Assembly: GCA_963678705.1 (NCBI GenBank)
Contig: OY783213.1
Location: 868,001 to 932,000, forward strand
Direction of reading: 5' to 3'
From: Panorpa germanica
Lineage: Eukaryota > Arthropoda > Insecta > Mecoptera > Panorpidae
DNA length: 64,000 bases
The notes below the pieces were generated by a model. The model worked only from the letters and a program-made list of their open reading frames with translations. It searched no databases and was not told the origin of the DNA. The stretch's first letter is position 1, and each line of letters begins with the position of its first letter. Made by a program: the position numbers and the translations under genes. Shown piece by piece: positions 11,626-22,026 of this stretch.

Positions 11626-14600
11626 TAATATAGGTAAGTTATGAATTTTTTTAATTTTACTCCTTATCAAATCTAATGCTTTATTTTTATTACAGTTTAA
11701 TTGTGCCTTGTCAATATTTATGAATACAGTCAATCCACAACCGCCGCATGTGCATGTTTATTTACTAACTTGTAGGGATATTGTTTTCTATGAATAAATT
11801 TTCTCTTTTAATACAATTTTATAGTGAACCTATAAATATAAGGTATTTTATAAAAAAAATAATTTTTTTTTTAGGTTTTTAATAATGTTAGTGTTTTAGC
11901 AAACTTTGCCTCTATATATATTGTAGGTAAAGGTAAATTTTGCATTATAGAAGACTACACCATCTCGCGTATAAAATAGGTAAGTTATGCATTTTCTTAA
12001 TTTTGCCCTCTATCTATTCTAATGTTTTCTATTAAATACAGTCTCATTGTTGTTTGTCAATAGTTATGATGACAGTCAATCCAATGAATTTATAACCCTC
12101 ACATGTGCATGTTTATTTATTAACTTGTAAGGATATATGCTTTTATGTATAAGCTTGCTTTTTTTTATATCATTTTATATTGTATCCCTAATTGTAAAGT
12201 ATTGTTTAAAAGAATATTTTTTTTTTAGGTTAATAATAATTTTAGTGTTTCAGTAAACTTTACCTCTATATATAATATATTTTTTGTTCAATTTCGCATT
12301 ATTGATGACAGGGCCACCTCGCGTATAAAATTGGTAAGTTTTGATTTTTTTTAATTTTTCTCTCCTTTAATTTTAATGTTTAATTTGTTTTACAGTCTCC
12401 ATGTGCCTTGTCAATGGATATAGAGACAGTCAATCCACAACCGCCGCATGTGCATGTTTACTTACTAACTAGTAGGAATATTGTTTTCTATGAATAAATG
12501 TTCTTTTTTTATACAATTTTATAAAGAGAATAGATTTTTTTTTAAGTTTTTAATAATGTTAGTGTTTCAGCAAACTTTACCTCTATATATATTGTAGGTA
12601 AAGTTAAAGTTTGCAATATAGAAGACAACACCATCTCGCGTATAAAATAGTAAGTTATGCATTTTTTAAATTTTATTCTCTACTCTTTCTTGTGTTTTTT
12701 TTAATACAGTCTCATTGTGGCTTGTCAATAGGTTTGATGACAGTCAAATCCATTGAATCCATAACCCCCACATGTGCATGATTATTTATTAAATTGTAAG
12801 GATATATGTTTCTATGTAAAAGCTAACTTTTTTTTATCATTTTATAGCGTACCCATAACTGTAAAGTATTTTCTTAAAAAAATATTTTTTTTTAAGTTAT
12901 TAATAATTTTAGTGTTTCAGTAAACTTTACCTATATATATAATATATTTCTCTTACAATTTCGCATTATAGATGACAGGACAACCTCGCGTATAATATAG
13001 TCAAGTTATGAATTTTTTTAATTTTACTCTCCATCAATTCTAATGCTTTATTTTTATTACAGTTTTATTGTGCCTTGTCAATATTTATGCAGACAGTGAA
13101 TCCACAACCGCCGCATGTGCATGTTTATTTACTAACTTGTAGGGATATTGTTTTCTATGAATAAATTTTCTTTTTTCATACAAATTTATAGTGAACCTAT
13201 AAATATAAGGTATTTTATAAAAAGAATTGATTTTTTTTTCAGGTTTTTAATAATGTTAGTGTTTCAGCAAACTTTACCTCTATTTACATATTGTAGGTAA
13301 AGGTAAACTTTGCATTATAGAAGACTACACCAACTCTCGTATAAAATGGGTAAGTTATACATTTTCTTAATTTTGCCCTCTATCACTTCTAATGTTTTCT
13401 TTTTGATACAGTCTCAGTGTGGTTTGTCAATAGTTATGATGACAGTAGGTCCAATGAATCCATAACCCTTACATGTGCATGATTATTTATTAACTTGTAA
13501 GGATATATGTTTCTATGTATAAGCTTGCATTTTTCATATCATTTTATAGTGTAGCCCTAATTGTAAAGTAATATTTTTTAAAGAATATTTTATTTTCTAG
13601 GTTAATAATAATTTTAGTGTATTAGTAAACTTTACCTCTATATATAATATATTTCTCGTCCCATTTTGCAATATAGATGACAGGACCACCTTGCGTATAA
13701 AATAGGTAAGTTATAATTTTTTTAAATTTTATTCTCCATCAAATTTATTGTTGAATTTTTTTTTACAGTCTTAATGTGCGTTGTCAATAGTTATGAAGAC
13801 AGTCAATCCACAACCGCCGGTGCATGTTTATTTACTAACTAGTAGGAATATTGTATTTAATAAAAAAAAATTTCTTTTTTATACAATTTTATAGTAAACC
13901 TATAAATATTAGGTATTTTATAAAAATAATAGATTTTTTTTTCAGATTTTTATTATTGTTAGTGTTTCAGCAAACTTTACCCCTATATATATTGTAGGTA
14001 CCTCCGCATCTGCATGTTTTTTTACTAACTAGTATTAATATTGTATTCTATGAATATGTTTTCTTATTTTATACAATTTTACAGTGAATCTATAAATATA
14101 AGGTATTTTATAAAGAGAATAAATTTTTTTTTCAGGTTTTTATTAATGTTAGTGTTTCAACAAACTTTACCTCTATATAAATTGTAGGTAAAGTTAAATT
14201 TTCCATTATAGAAGACAACACAATCTCGCTTATAAAATAGGTAAGTTAGGCATTTTCTTAATTTTGCCCTCTATTCATTCTAATGTTTTTTTTTAATACA
14301 GTCTCATTGTGGTTTGTCAATAGGTATGATGACAGTCAATCCGATGAATCCATAAGCCCCACATGTGCATGACTATTTATTAACTTGTAAGGATATATGT
14401 TTCTATGTATAAGCTTGCTTTTCTCATATCATTTTATAGTTTTTTTTTATTTAACGTTGGCCTATTTCCGATGCTGAGTCCTATCACCGACGACCTTCTT
14501 TAATGTTGGCAGTATTTATGATGTCGTGGCCTCATATATGTGGGCTACACCACTGCCTAATAACTGTACGATTATGTATAACCATAATCAATATAAGTTC

Positions 14601-17423
14601 ATAATAACCAACCCCATAATATATATATCTGGTCCGGGGATCGAACCCGAAGACACAGCAGTCGGCGTCAAGCATCAATGCTCTCGCCCACTGTGTCGTC
14701 TCATTTTATAGTGTACCCCTAATTGTAAAGTATTTTTTTAAAAGAATTTTTTTTTTTAGTTTATTAATAATTTTAGTGTTTTAGTAAACTTTTCCTCTAT
14801 ATATAATATATTTCTTGTTCAATTTCGCATTATAGATGACAGGACCACCTTACGTATAAAACAGGTAAGTTATGAATTTTTTTAATTTTACTCTCCATCA
14901 AATTTAATGTTTTTTTTTTTTTTACAGTCTCAATGTGCCTTGTCAATATTTATGAAGACTGAAGTCAATCCACAACCGCCGCATGTGCATGTTTATTTAC
15001 TAACTAGTAGAAATATTGTTTTCTATAAATAAATTTTCATTTTTTATACAATTTTATAGAAAACCTATAAATATAAGGTATTTTATAAGAAGAATAGATG
15101 TTTTTTGCTGGTTTTTAATAATGTTAGTGTTTCAGCATACTTCGCCTTTATGTATATTGTAGGTAAAGTTAAATTTTGCATTATAGAAGACAACACCATC
15201 TCGCATACAAAATAGGTAAGTTATGCATTTTCTAAATTTTATGCTCTAGTAATTCTAGTTTTTTATTATTACAGTCTTATTGTAGCTTGTCAATAGGTAT
15301 GATGATAGTCAATACTAATAATCCATAACCCCCACATGTGCATGATTATTTATTAAATTGTAAGGATATATGTTTCTATGTATAAGCTTGCTCTTTTCTT
15401 ATCATTTTATAGTGTAGCCCTAACTGTAAAGTATTTTTTTAAAAGAATATTTTTTTTTAGGTTATTAATAATTTTAGAGTTTTAGTAAACTTTACCTCTA
15501 TATATATTGTAGGTAAAGTTAAATTTTGCATTATAGAAGACAACACCATCTCGCGTATAAAATAGGTAAGTTATGCATTTTCTAAATTTTATCGTTTATC
15601 AATTCTATTGTTTCTTTTAATACATTTTTATTGTGGCTTGTCAATAGTTTAGATGACAGTCAATCCAATGAATCCATAACCCCCGCTTGTGCATGTTTAT
15701 TTACTAACTTGTAGGGATATTGTTTTCTATGAATAAATTTTCTTTTTTCATACAAATTTATAGTGAACCTATAAATATAAGGTATTTTATAAAAAGAATA
15801 GATTTTTTTTCAGGTTTTTAATAATGTTTGTGTTTCAGCAAACTTTACCTCTATCTATATTTTAGGTAAAGTTAAATTTTGCATTATAGAAGACAACACC
15901 ATCTCGCGTATAACATAGGTAAGTTATGCATTTTCTAAATTTTATGCTCTAATAATTCTAGTGTATTTTTTATTACAGTCTCATTGTGGCTTGTCAATAG
16001 GTATGATGATAGTTAATCCAATAAATCCATAATCCCCACATGTGCATGATTATTTATTAGCTTGTAAGGATATATGTTTCTATGTATAAGCTTGCTTTTT
16101 TCTTATCATTTTATAATGTACGCCTAACTGTGAAGTATTTTTTTAATAGAATATTTTTTTTTAGGTTATTAATAATTTTAGTGTTTCAGTAAACTTTACT
16201 CTTATATATAACATATTTCTCGTCCAATTTCGCATTATAGATGACAGGACCACCTTCCGTATAAAACAGGTAAGTTATGAATTTTTTTAATTTTACTTTC
16301 CATCAAATTTAATGTTTAATTTTTTTTTACAGTCCTAATGTGCCTTATCAATGGTTATGAAGACAGTCAATCCACAACCGCCGCATGTGCATGATTATTT
16401 ACTAACTAGAAGGAATATTGTATTCTATAAATAAATTTTCTTTTTTTTATACAATTTCATAGTAAACCTAAAATATAAGGTATTATATAAAAAGAACAGA
16501 TTTTTTTTTCAGGTTTTTAATGTTAGTGTTTCAGCTAACTTTACCTCTATATATATTGTAGGTAAAATTAAATTTTGCATTATAGAAGACAACACCATCT
16601 CGCGTATAAAATAGGTAAGTTATGCATTTTCTAAATTTTATGCTCTAATAATTCTAGTGAATTTTTTATTACAGTCTCATTGTGGCTTGTCAATAAGTAT
16701 GATGATAGTCAATCCAATGAATCCATAACCCCCACATGTGCATGATTATTTATTAAATTGTTAGGATATATGTTTCTATGTATAAGCTAACTTTTTTTTA
16801 TCATTTTATCGCGTACCCATAACTGTAAAGTATTTTCTTAAAAGAATTTTTTTTTTTAAGTTATTAATAATTTTAGTGTTTCAGTAAACTTTACCTATAT
16901 ATATAATATATTTCTCTTACAATTTCGCATTATAGATGACAGGACAACCTTGCTTATAATATAGTCAAGTTTTGAATTTTTTAAATTTTACTCTCCATCA
17001 ATTCTAATGCTTTATTTTTATTACAGTTTTAATGTGCCTTGTCAATATTTATGCAGACAGTCAATCCACAACCGCCGCATGTGCATGTTTATTTACTAAC
17101 TTGTAGGGATATTGTTTTCTATGAATAAATTTTCTTTTTTCATACAAATTTATAGTGAACCTATAAATATAAGGTATTTTATAAAAAGAATAGATTTTTT
17201 TTCAGGTTTTTAATAATGTTAGTGTTTCCGCAAACTTTACCTCTATATATATATTGTAGGTAAAGGTAAACTTTGCATTATAGAATACTACACCATCTCT
17301 CGTATAAAATGGGTAACTTATGCATTTTCTTAATTTTGCCCTCTATCACTTCTAATGTTTTCTTTTTGATACAGTCTCAGTGTGGTTTGTCAATAGTTAT
17401 GATGACAGTAGGTCCAATGAATC
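11626..17423 (+). repeat. Satellite block 2: A/B monomers with duplicated sub-blocks
   Basis: Same A/B satellite, about eight pairs once the SINE is removed. The first part repeats block 1 in order, including the unusual TATAGTCAAGTT variant (4281 and 12994) and the CCGCCGGTGC variant (5096 and 13816). Near 13995 an A monomer jumps directly into the next A (TTGTAGGTACCTCCGCATC), skipping a B; the same scar recurs at 22553-22567. Monomer chimeras also occur, with a B front and an A back near 15470-15530. These show unequal exchange and block duplication. Confidence 0.92.
14440..14700 (-). mobile_element. tRNA-derived SINE, copy 1
   Basis: On the minus strand it begins GACGACACAGTGGGCGAGAGC, a tRNA A-box-like head. 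A B-box, GGTTCGATCCCCGGACC, follows about 45 nt on, then a body and a short A-rich end at 14440-14450. It is flanked by an 11-bp duplication TCATTTTATAG (14429-14439 and 14701-14711) taken from a satellite monomer. It closely matches 51771-52040, which differs in orientation and has a longer A tail. It would be transcribed by RNA polymerase III and depends on a LINE for movement. A 61-codon open frame on the other strand is incidental. Confidence 0.9.
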
Positions 17424-17632
17424 TGTTGGAATTACAATACATTCATTCTTAAATTAAATTACTTAAACTTGTTTTGTTTTTGTTTATATAAAAAAAATTA
17501 TTATATTAAATTCAATTGTTTTATGTCTATAAGAAATATTGTCTGAGGACTTTCTGTATAATTTCAGTCTGAGGACTTATTAATTAATAAAATATTTAAT
17601 ATATAACTGTGCATATAATATCTGCTTCAATA
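17424..17632 (+). repeat. Copia 5' LTR
   Basis: It begins TGTTGGAATTAC and ends TTCAATA, directly before the primer site. The ends are TGTTG and CAATA, an imperfect terminal repeat where CAACA would be usual. TTTATATAAAAAAAATTA in its first third is a possible TATA region, and GTCTGAGGACTT appears twice. It would provide promoter and polyadenylation functions. Confidence 0.95.
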
Positions 17633-17647
17633 GGTTATGGGCCCAGG
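17633..17647 (+). other. Primer-binding site for initiator tRNA-Met fragment
   Basis: GGTTATGGGCCCAGG starts at the base after the LTR. GGTTATGGGCCCAG is the complement of the anticodon arm of animal initiator tRNA-Met (contains CAT). Drosophila copia is known to prime from an internal half-molecule of that tRNA rather than its 3' end, so the same priming is inferred here. Confidence 0.85.
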
Positions 17648-17666
17648 CTTTAATTAAAAAATTAAT

Positions 17667-19001
17667 ATGACGACATCAGTGAGTGCTACAAGATTTGAGC
17701 TGTTGAGTAAGGACAATTATGAAGCCTGGAAAATTCATGTTGAGGCGCTATTGATCAAAAATGATTTGTGGGAATATGTCAGTGGTGAAAAACCGATTCC
17801 TGTTGCTGCGGAAAATAATCAAGAAGAAAGAAATGGATGGATAAAAATTGATCGTAAAGCTAAGTCAGAAGTAATATTAGCAATTAGTTCAACGGAATTG
17901 CAGCATGTCCGAGGTTGTAATACTTCTCATGAAGTTTGGCAAAAACTTGCCTCAGTTTATGCTTCCAAAGGACCTGCAAGAAAAGCTTTATTACTTAAGC
18001 AACTTATGCTTCACAAGATGTCTGAAGGTGGTGATGTCAGGGATCATGTAAACAAGTTTTCGGATATAGTTGATCGACTTGGAGCTATGGATATTGAAGT
18101 GAATAAAGATTTATTGTCTGTAATGTTATTATATAGTCTACCAGATAGCTATGAAGGTTTTAAATGTGCTATGGAATCACGTGATGAACTCTTGGAGGTT
18201 GAAGCTCTTAAGGTTAAGATACTTGAAAAGAGTGAAATTGGTTCAAATTCAGTTGTTGAGTTAGCTGGAAATGTAAGGGCTGAAAATCAACCGAGTTACA
18301 AAAATATTTTTAAAGGATATTGTTTTAAATGTGGAAAACAAGGACATAAGTCTCCTGAATGTCCAACTCAATTGAAACCAAATTTCAGAAGAAATAGACC
18401 AGATAGACAGAATAGATACACACAAGAAAACCAATGTTCTCAAGCGGATGATGATACTTTTGCAGTATTTAATGTTGAATTTGCTGGTAGTGTTCCAAGT
18501 TGTCGACCTTGGATTCTTGATAGTGGCTGGACAACACATTTATGTGGTGATAAACAATTATTTAAGTCTTTAAATGAAGAAATTAGTGGGAAAATAAATT
18601 TGGCTAATCAAGCAAATAGTGAAATCAAAGGAAAAGGTACTGTTAATTTGTCGATTAGTAATGGTAAACAGCTGAGGTCAGTAGATTTTTCAAACACATT
18701 ATTTGTACCAGATTTAAGGTCAAATCTAGTATCAGTTGCTAAAATTACTAATAAGGATCATGAAATTCTATTTAAAAAAGATTCAGCTGTAATTATGGAT
18801 ATGACTGGAAATGTTAAATTTGTTGCTGAAAGGCGTGGTGATCTCTATTATTTACAAGAAGGTAATGAAGAAGCTTGTATTGGAGAAGGTAAAGCTAATT
18901 CTGAGTTATTGATGTGGCATTGTCGTATGGGTCATTTAAATGCTAAGGATTTATTTCGGGTGATTAATCAGAATACTACAAGTAAAGTAACCTCTGAATA
19001 A
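17667..19001 (+). CDS. Copia polyprotein, first part: gag, protease, pre-integrase (ends at in-frame TAA)
   Basis: The 444-codon frame starts at the ATG 20 bases after the primer site. Residues 1-200 form a copia gag (YEAWKIHVEALLIKNDLWEYV near 18-38), which would assemble virus-like particles. A CCHC knuckle lies at 219-232 (C219, C222, H227, C232). The aspartic protease site is WILDSGWTTH with D285; the usual copia sequence is DSGA, so Trp at 288 is odd and may impair cleavage. A pre-integrase motif, LLMWHCRMGHL, follows near 410-420. TAA at 18999-19001 then interrupts the frame, and the same frame resumes at once in the next entry. Confidence 0.92.
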   Translation: MTTSVSATRFELLSKDNYEAWKIHVEALLIKNDLWEYVSGEKPIPVAAENNQEERNGWIKIDRKAKSEVILAISSTELQHVRGCNTSHEVWQKLASVYASKGPARKALLLKQLMLHKMSEGGDVRDHVNKFSDIVDRLGAMDIEVNKDLLSVMLLYSLPDSYEGFKCAMESRDELLEVEALKVKILEKSEIGSNSVVELAGNVRAENQPSYKNIFKGYCFKCGKQGHKSPECPTQLKPNFRRNRPDRQNRYTQENQCSQADDDTFAVFNVEFAGSVPSCRPWILDSGWTTHLCGDKQLFKSLNEEISGKINLANQANSEIKGKGTVNLSISNGKQLRSVDFSNTLFVPDLRSNLVSVAKITNKDHEILFKKDSAVIMDMTGNVKFVAERRGDLYYLQEGNEEACIGEGKANSELLMWHCRMGHLNAKDLFRVINQNTTSKVTSE

Positions 19002-21788
19002 TTGAAATGTTTGTCAAGATGTGAAGTGTGTCTACGAGGCAAGATGACAGGGTTACCGTTTTCAGGAAGTGAACGACAGAGTAAAGAACTTCTTGAAATA
19101 GTTTATACAGATATTGTTGGACCGTTTAGGACACAATCAGTGAATGGAGCAAAATATTTTATTACATTTATTGATGATTATTCTCGATGGTGTGAAGTAT
19201 ACTTTCTTAAACAGAAGAGTGGTGCACTAGAAGCTTTCAAAATGTATCAAAATCAAGCTGAACGTATGACAGGGAAGAAGATTAAGTATCTTCAAAGTGA
19301 TAATGGTAAAGAGTATTGTAATACTGAGATGGATTCTTTCCTGCGTAATCAAGGTATTCAACGTCGATTAAGTGTTGTAAGAACACCTCAGCAAAATGGT
19401 GTTGCTGAACGTTTAAATCGAACATTAGTTGAAATGGGACGATGTTTATTACTTCAATCAAATTTATCGGATATGTTTTGGACTGATGCTGTAGCTACAG
19501 CATGTCATTTGAGAAACAGATGTCCTTCAAGAAGTATTAATGGAGATACTCCTTATCAGAGATGGTTCAACAGGGATAAAGTTCATTTAAATTATTTACG
19601 AGCATTTGGATCAACTGTATATGTCTTAGATAAAGATCCAACAAAAGGCAAATTATCTGATAGATCAATGAAAGGAATTTTTGTAGGTTATCCACGTGAA
19701 TCAAAAGGATACAGAATTTGGTTACCAGAAAAGAGAAAATTTATTGTTGCTCGTGATGTGAAATTTATTGAAGATAATGTTACTACAGTTTTAAAGAACC
19801 AAGAGATTAAACAGCTGATTATTAATGATTTTGAAAACAAGGATAAACCATGGATTGAATTGATAACAGGATTTAAAAATAGTAATGAGACAGAAACTTT
19901 AGATGGAATTCCAGAAGAAAATTTAGAAGATAATGAAGAAAATGAAAATTCATCTGGTATTCAATCATCTATTCAAGAAACTCCTAGAAGAAACTCAAGA
20001 GAATATACTAGAGAAGAAAGAAGAGGACCAGGAAGACCAAAATTAATTAAAACAGGTTTGAAAGGACGTCCCAGAAAATTATTTTCAAAAGTTAATAATT
20101 GTGAAGTTAAAGAAAGGATTGAATCTGATTCTAATGAAGATGATAATGATAATGATAATATATTTGTTGGAGTAGCTGAAGTTAAATTGGAAGATGCTAT
20201 TAATTCTCAAGAGTGTGCTGAGTGGAAGAGAGCAATTAAATCAGAAGTCATAAGTTTATTAAAAAATGATACTTGGAATATTGTAAAATTACCTGAAGGT
20301 CAAAGTGTTGTGGGAAGTCGAATGATTTTAACAAATAAATTTGGATCAGATGGGCTTATTGAAAAAAGAAAAGCTCGTATTGTTGCAAAAGGTTATAGTC
20401 AGAAATATGGTATTGATTATGATCAAACTTTTGCTCCAGTTGCAAGAATGGAATCAATGAGACTTTTAATTGCATTGTCTGTGGAATTAAAACTTGTAAT
20501 AAGACAATTTGATGTTGTAACTGCCTATTTAAATGGAATATTAGAAGAAAATGTTTATATGGAAATACCGGATATGCTACATGAAATTTTGATGTGGATA
20601 ATTGATGATAGTCAGGTGTCTGAAGAATTAAAAAATAAAGCTACAAAAATGTTAAAATGTATTGAAGAAGGAGGTGATGTTTGTAAATTAAATAAAGCTC
20701 TCTATGGTCTTAAACAAGCTGCTCGACAATGGAATGAAAAATTATCAAATAAGTTGGAAAGTATTGGACTAAAGTCAACAAAAAAGGAGAGTTGTTTGTA
20801 TTATACAAAACGTGGTAAAGATATTTTATTATTTCTAGTTTATGTTGATGATTTCTTAATTGCATCATCAGATGTTGATTGGATTGATGAAATTAAAATT
20901 AAACTACAAGAAGAATTTGAAATTAAGGATCTAGGTCTTGCAAAACAATGTTTGGGAATAGAAATTAATCAATCAGATCAATATATTTTTATTAATCAAT
21001 CAAGATATATTATCAATTTACTTAAAAAATATGAAATGAATAATTGCAATCCAGTTAAAACGCCAGCAGAATTACAAAAGAAGAAAATATTTTATTTAAC
21101 TGAAAAAGAAGAAATTAATAGTAAATTTTATAGAGAAGTTATTGGAGCACTAATGTATTTAGTGGTTGGAACTCGACCAGATATTGCAAATACTGTTTCA
21201 AGATTAGCTCAATTTGTAAACAAACCAAGTAAACAAGATTGGTTGGGAGTTAAGAGAATATTGAGATATTTAGCTGGTACAATAGAATTAGGAATACTTT
21301 ATACTAAAGAAACAAAATCTATGATTGGATACTGTGATGCTGATTGGGGAGGTTGTCTTGAAGATCGAAGATCATATTCTGGATATGTATTTATGTTGGC
21401 AGGGGGTGCTGTGAGCTGGAAATCTCAAAAACAAAGAACTGTGGCACTTTCATCTACTGAATCAGAATATGTTAGTTTATCAGAAGCTGTAAAAGAAGCA
21501 ATATATTTAAATGATTTATTGACTGAACTAGAGCAAGAAAAATTTTTGAAAATTAAAATATTAATTGACAATCGTGGAGCTGAACAACTGGCAATGAACT
21601 CGATTTATCATGCACGTACAAAACATATAGATATTCGTCATTATTTTGTTCGTGATGTAGTTGATGAAGGAATTATTAAATTACGTCATGTATCAACTAA
21701 TGAAATGGTTGCGGATATTTTAACAAAAGCACTGCCAAGAGAGTTACATGAAAAATTCACTGAAGGATTGGGACTTCAAATTATTTAA
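19002..21788 (+). CDS. Copia polyprotein, second part: integrase, RT, RNase H
   Basis: This continues the gag frame after the TAA, so it is the rest of one polyprotein; the first codon is TTG and no separate start is expected. The zinc-binding tail has CEVC near 7-10. Integrase has D37, D100 and E136, with 35 residues between the last two. Between integrase and RT are two GRP-core AT-hook-like motifs (GPGRPK near 342-347, KGRPRK near 354-359). RT has VVTAYLNG near 505-512 and YVDD at 614-617. RNase H shows D779, E820 and D856. The frame ends 29 bases before the 3' LTR. All catalytic residues are present; only the upstream TAA blocks it, unless read through. Confidence 0.94.
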   Translation: MKCLSRCEVCLRGKMTGLPFSGSERQSKELLEIVYTDIVGPFRTQSVNGAKYFITFIDDYSRWCEVYFLKQKSGALEAFKMYQNQAERMTGKKIKYLQSDNGKEYCNTEMDSFLRNQGIQRRLSVVRTPQQNGVAERLNRTLVEMGRCLLLQSNLSDMFWTDAVATACHLRNRCPSRSINGDTPYQRWFNRDKVHLNYLRAFGSTVYVLDKDPTKGKLSDRSMKGIFVGYPRESKGYRIWLPEKRKFIVARDVKFIEDNVTTVLKNQEIKQLIINDFENKDKPWIELITGFKNSNETETLDGIPEENLEDNEENENSSGIQSSIQETPRRNSREYTREERRGPGRPKLIKTGLKGRPRKLFSKVNNCEVKERIESDSNEDDNDNDNIFVGVAEVKLEDAINSQECAEWKRAIKSEVISLLKNDTWNIVKLPEGQSVVGSRMILTNKFGSDGLIEKRKARIVAKGYSQKYGIDYDQTFAPVARMESMRLLIALSVELKLVIRQFDVVTAYLNGILEENVYMEIPDMLHEILMWIIDDSQVSEELKNKATKMLKCIEEGGDVCKLNKALYGLKQAARQWNEKLSNKLESIGLKSTKKESCLYYTKRGKDILLFLVYVDDFLIASSDVDWIDEIKIKLQEEFEIKDLGLAKQCLGIEINQSDQYIFINQSRYIINLLKKYEMNNCNPVKTPAELQKKKIFYLTEKEEINSKFYREVIGALMYLVVGTRPDIANTVSRLAQFVNKPSKQDWLGVKRILRYLAGTIELGILYTKETKSMIGYCDADWGGCLEDRRSYSGYVFMLAGGAVSWKSQKQRTVALSSTESEYVSLSEAVKEAIYLNDLLTELEQEKFLKIKILIDNRGAEQLAMNSIYHARTKHIDIRHYFVRDVVDEGIIKLRHVSTNEMVADILTKALPRELHEKFTEGLGLQII

Positions 21789-21807
21789 ATTGTTGAAATG
21801 AATGTCT

Positions 21808-22026
21808 TGAGGGGGTGTGTTGGAATTACAATACATTCATTCTTAAATTAAATTACTTAAACTTGTTTTGTTTTTGTTTATATAAAAAAAATTATTATAT
21901 TAAATTCAATTGTTTTATGTCTATAAGAAATATTGTCTGAGGACTTTCTGTATAATTTCAGTCTGAGGACTTATTAATTAATAAAATATTTAATATATAA
22001 CTGTGCATATAATATCTGTTTCAATA
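21808..22026 (+). repeat. Copia polypurine tract and 3' LTR
   Basis: A short purine-rich run, TTGAGGGGGTG, immediately precedes TGTTGG at 21818 and would prime plus-strand synthesis. The 209-bp LTR runs 21818-22026 and is followed by the GAATC duplication at 22027-22031. One difference from the 5' LTR lies seven bases from its end. Confidence 0.92.

Larger units (their letters stand above)
17424..22026 (+). mobile_element. Ty1/copia LTR retrotransposon, young, nearly intact (4603 bp)
   Basis: Two 209-bp LTRs differ at one position (TCTGCTTC versus TCTGTTTC). A 5-bp duplication GAATC flanks the element at 17419-17423 and 22027-22031. Internal order is primer site, gag, protease, integrase, RT and RNase H, the copia order. 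The reading frame is continuous except for one TAA. It is inserted in a B monomer of the satellite. The near-identical LTRs indicate recent insertion, so it is the best candidate in the window for an element with active relatives in the genome. Confidence 0.96.

Noticed and set aside
14526-14711. 61-codon ORF shared with the minus strand of 51752-51943
   Set aside because: Both lie in the two SINE copies, opposite to the tRNA-like head. The similarity is that of the SINE, not of a gene.
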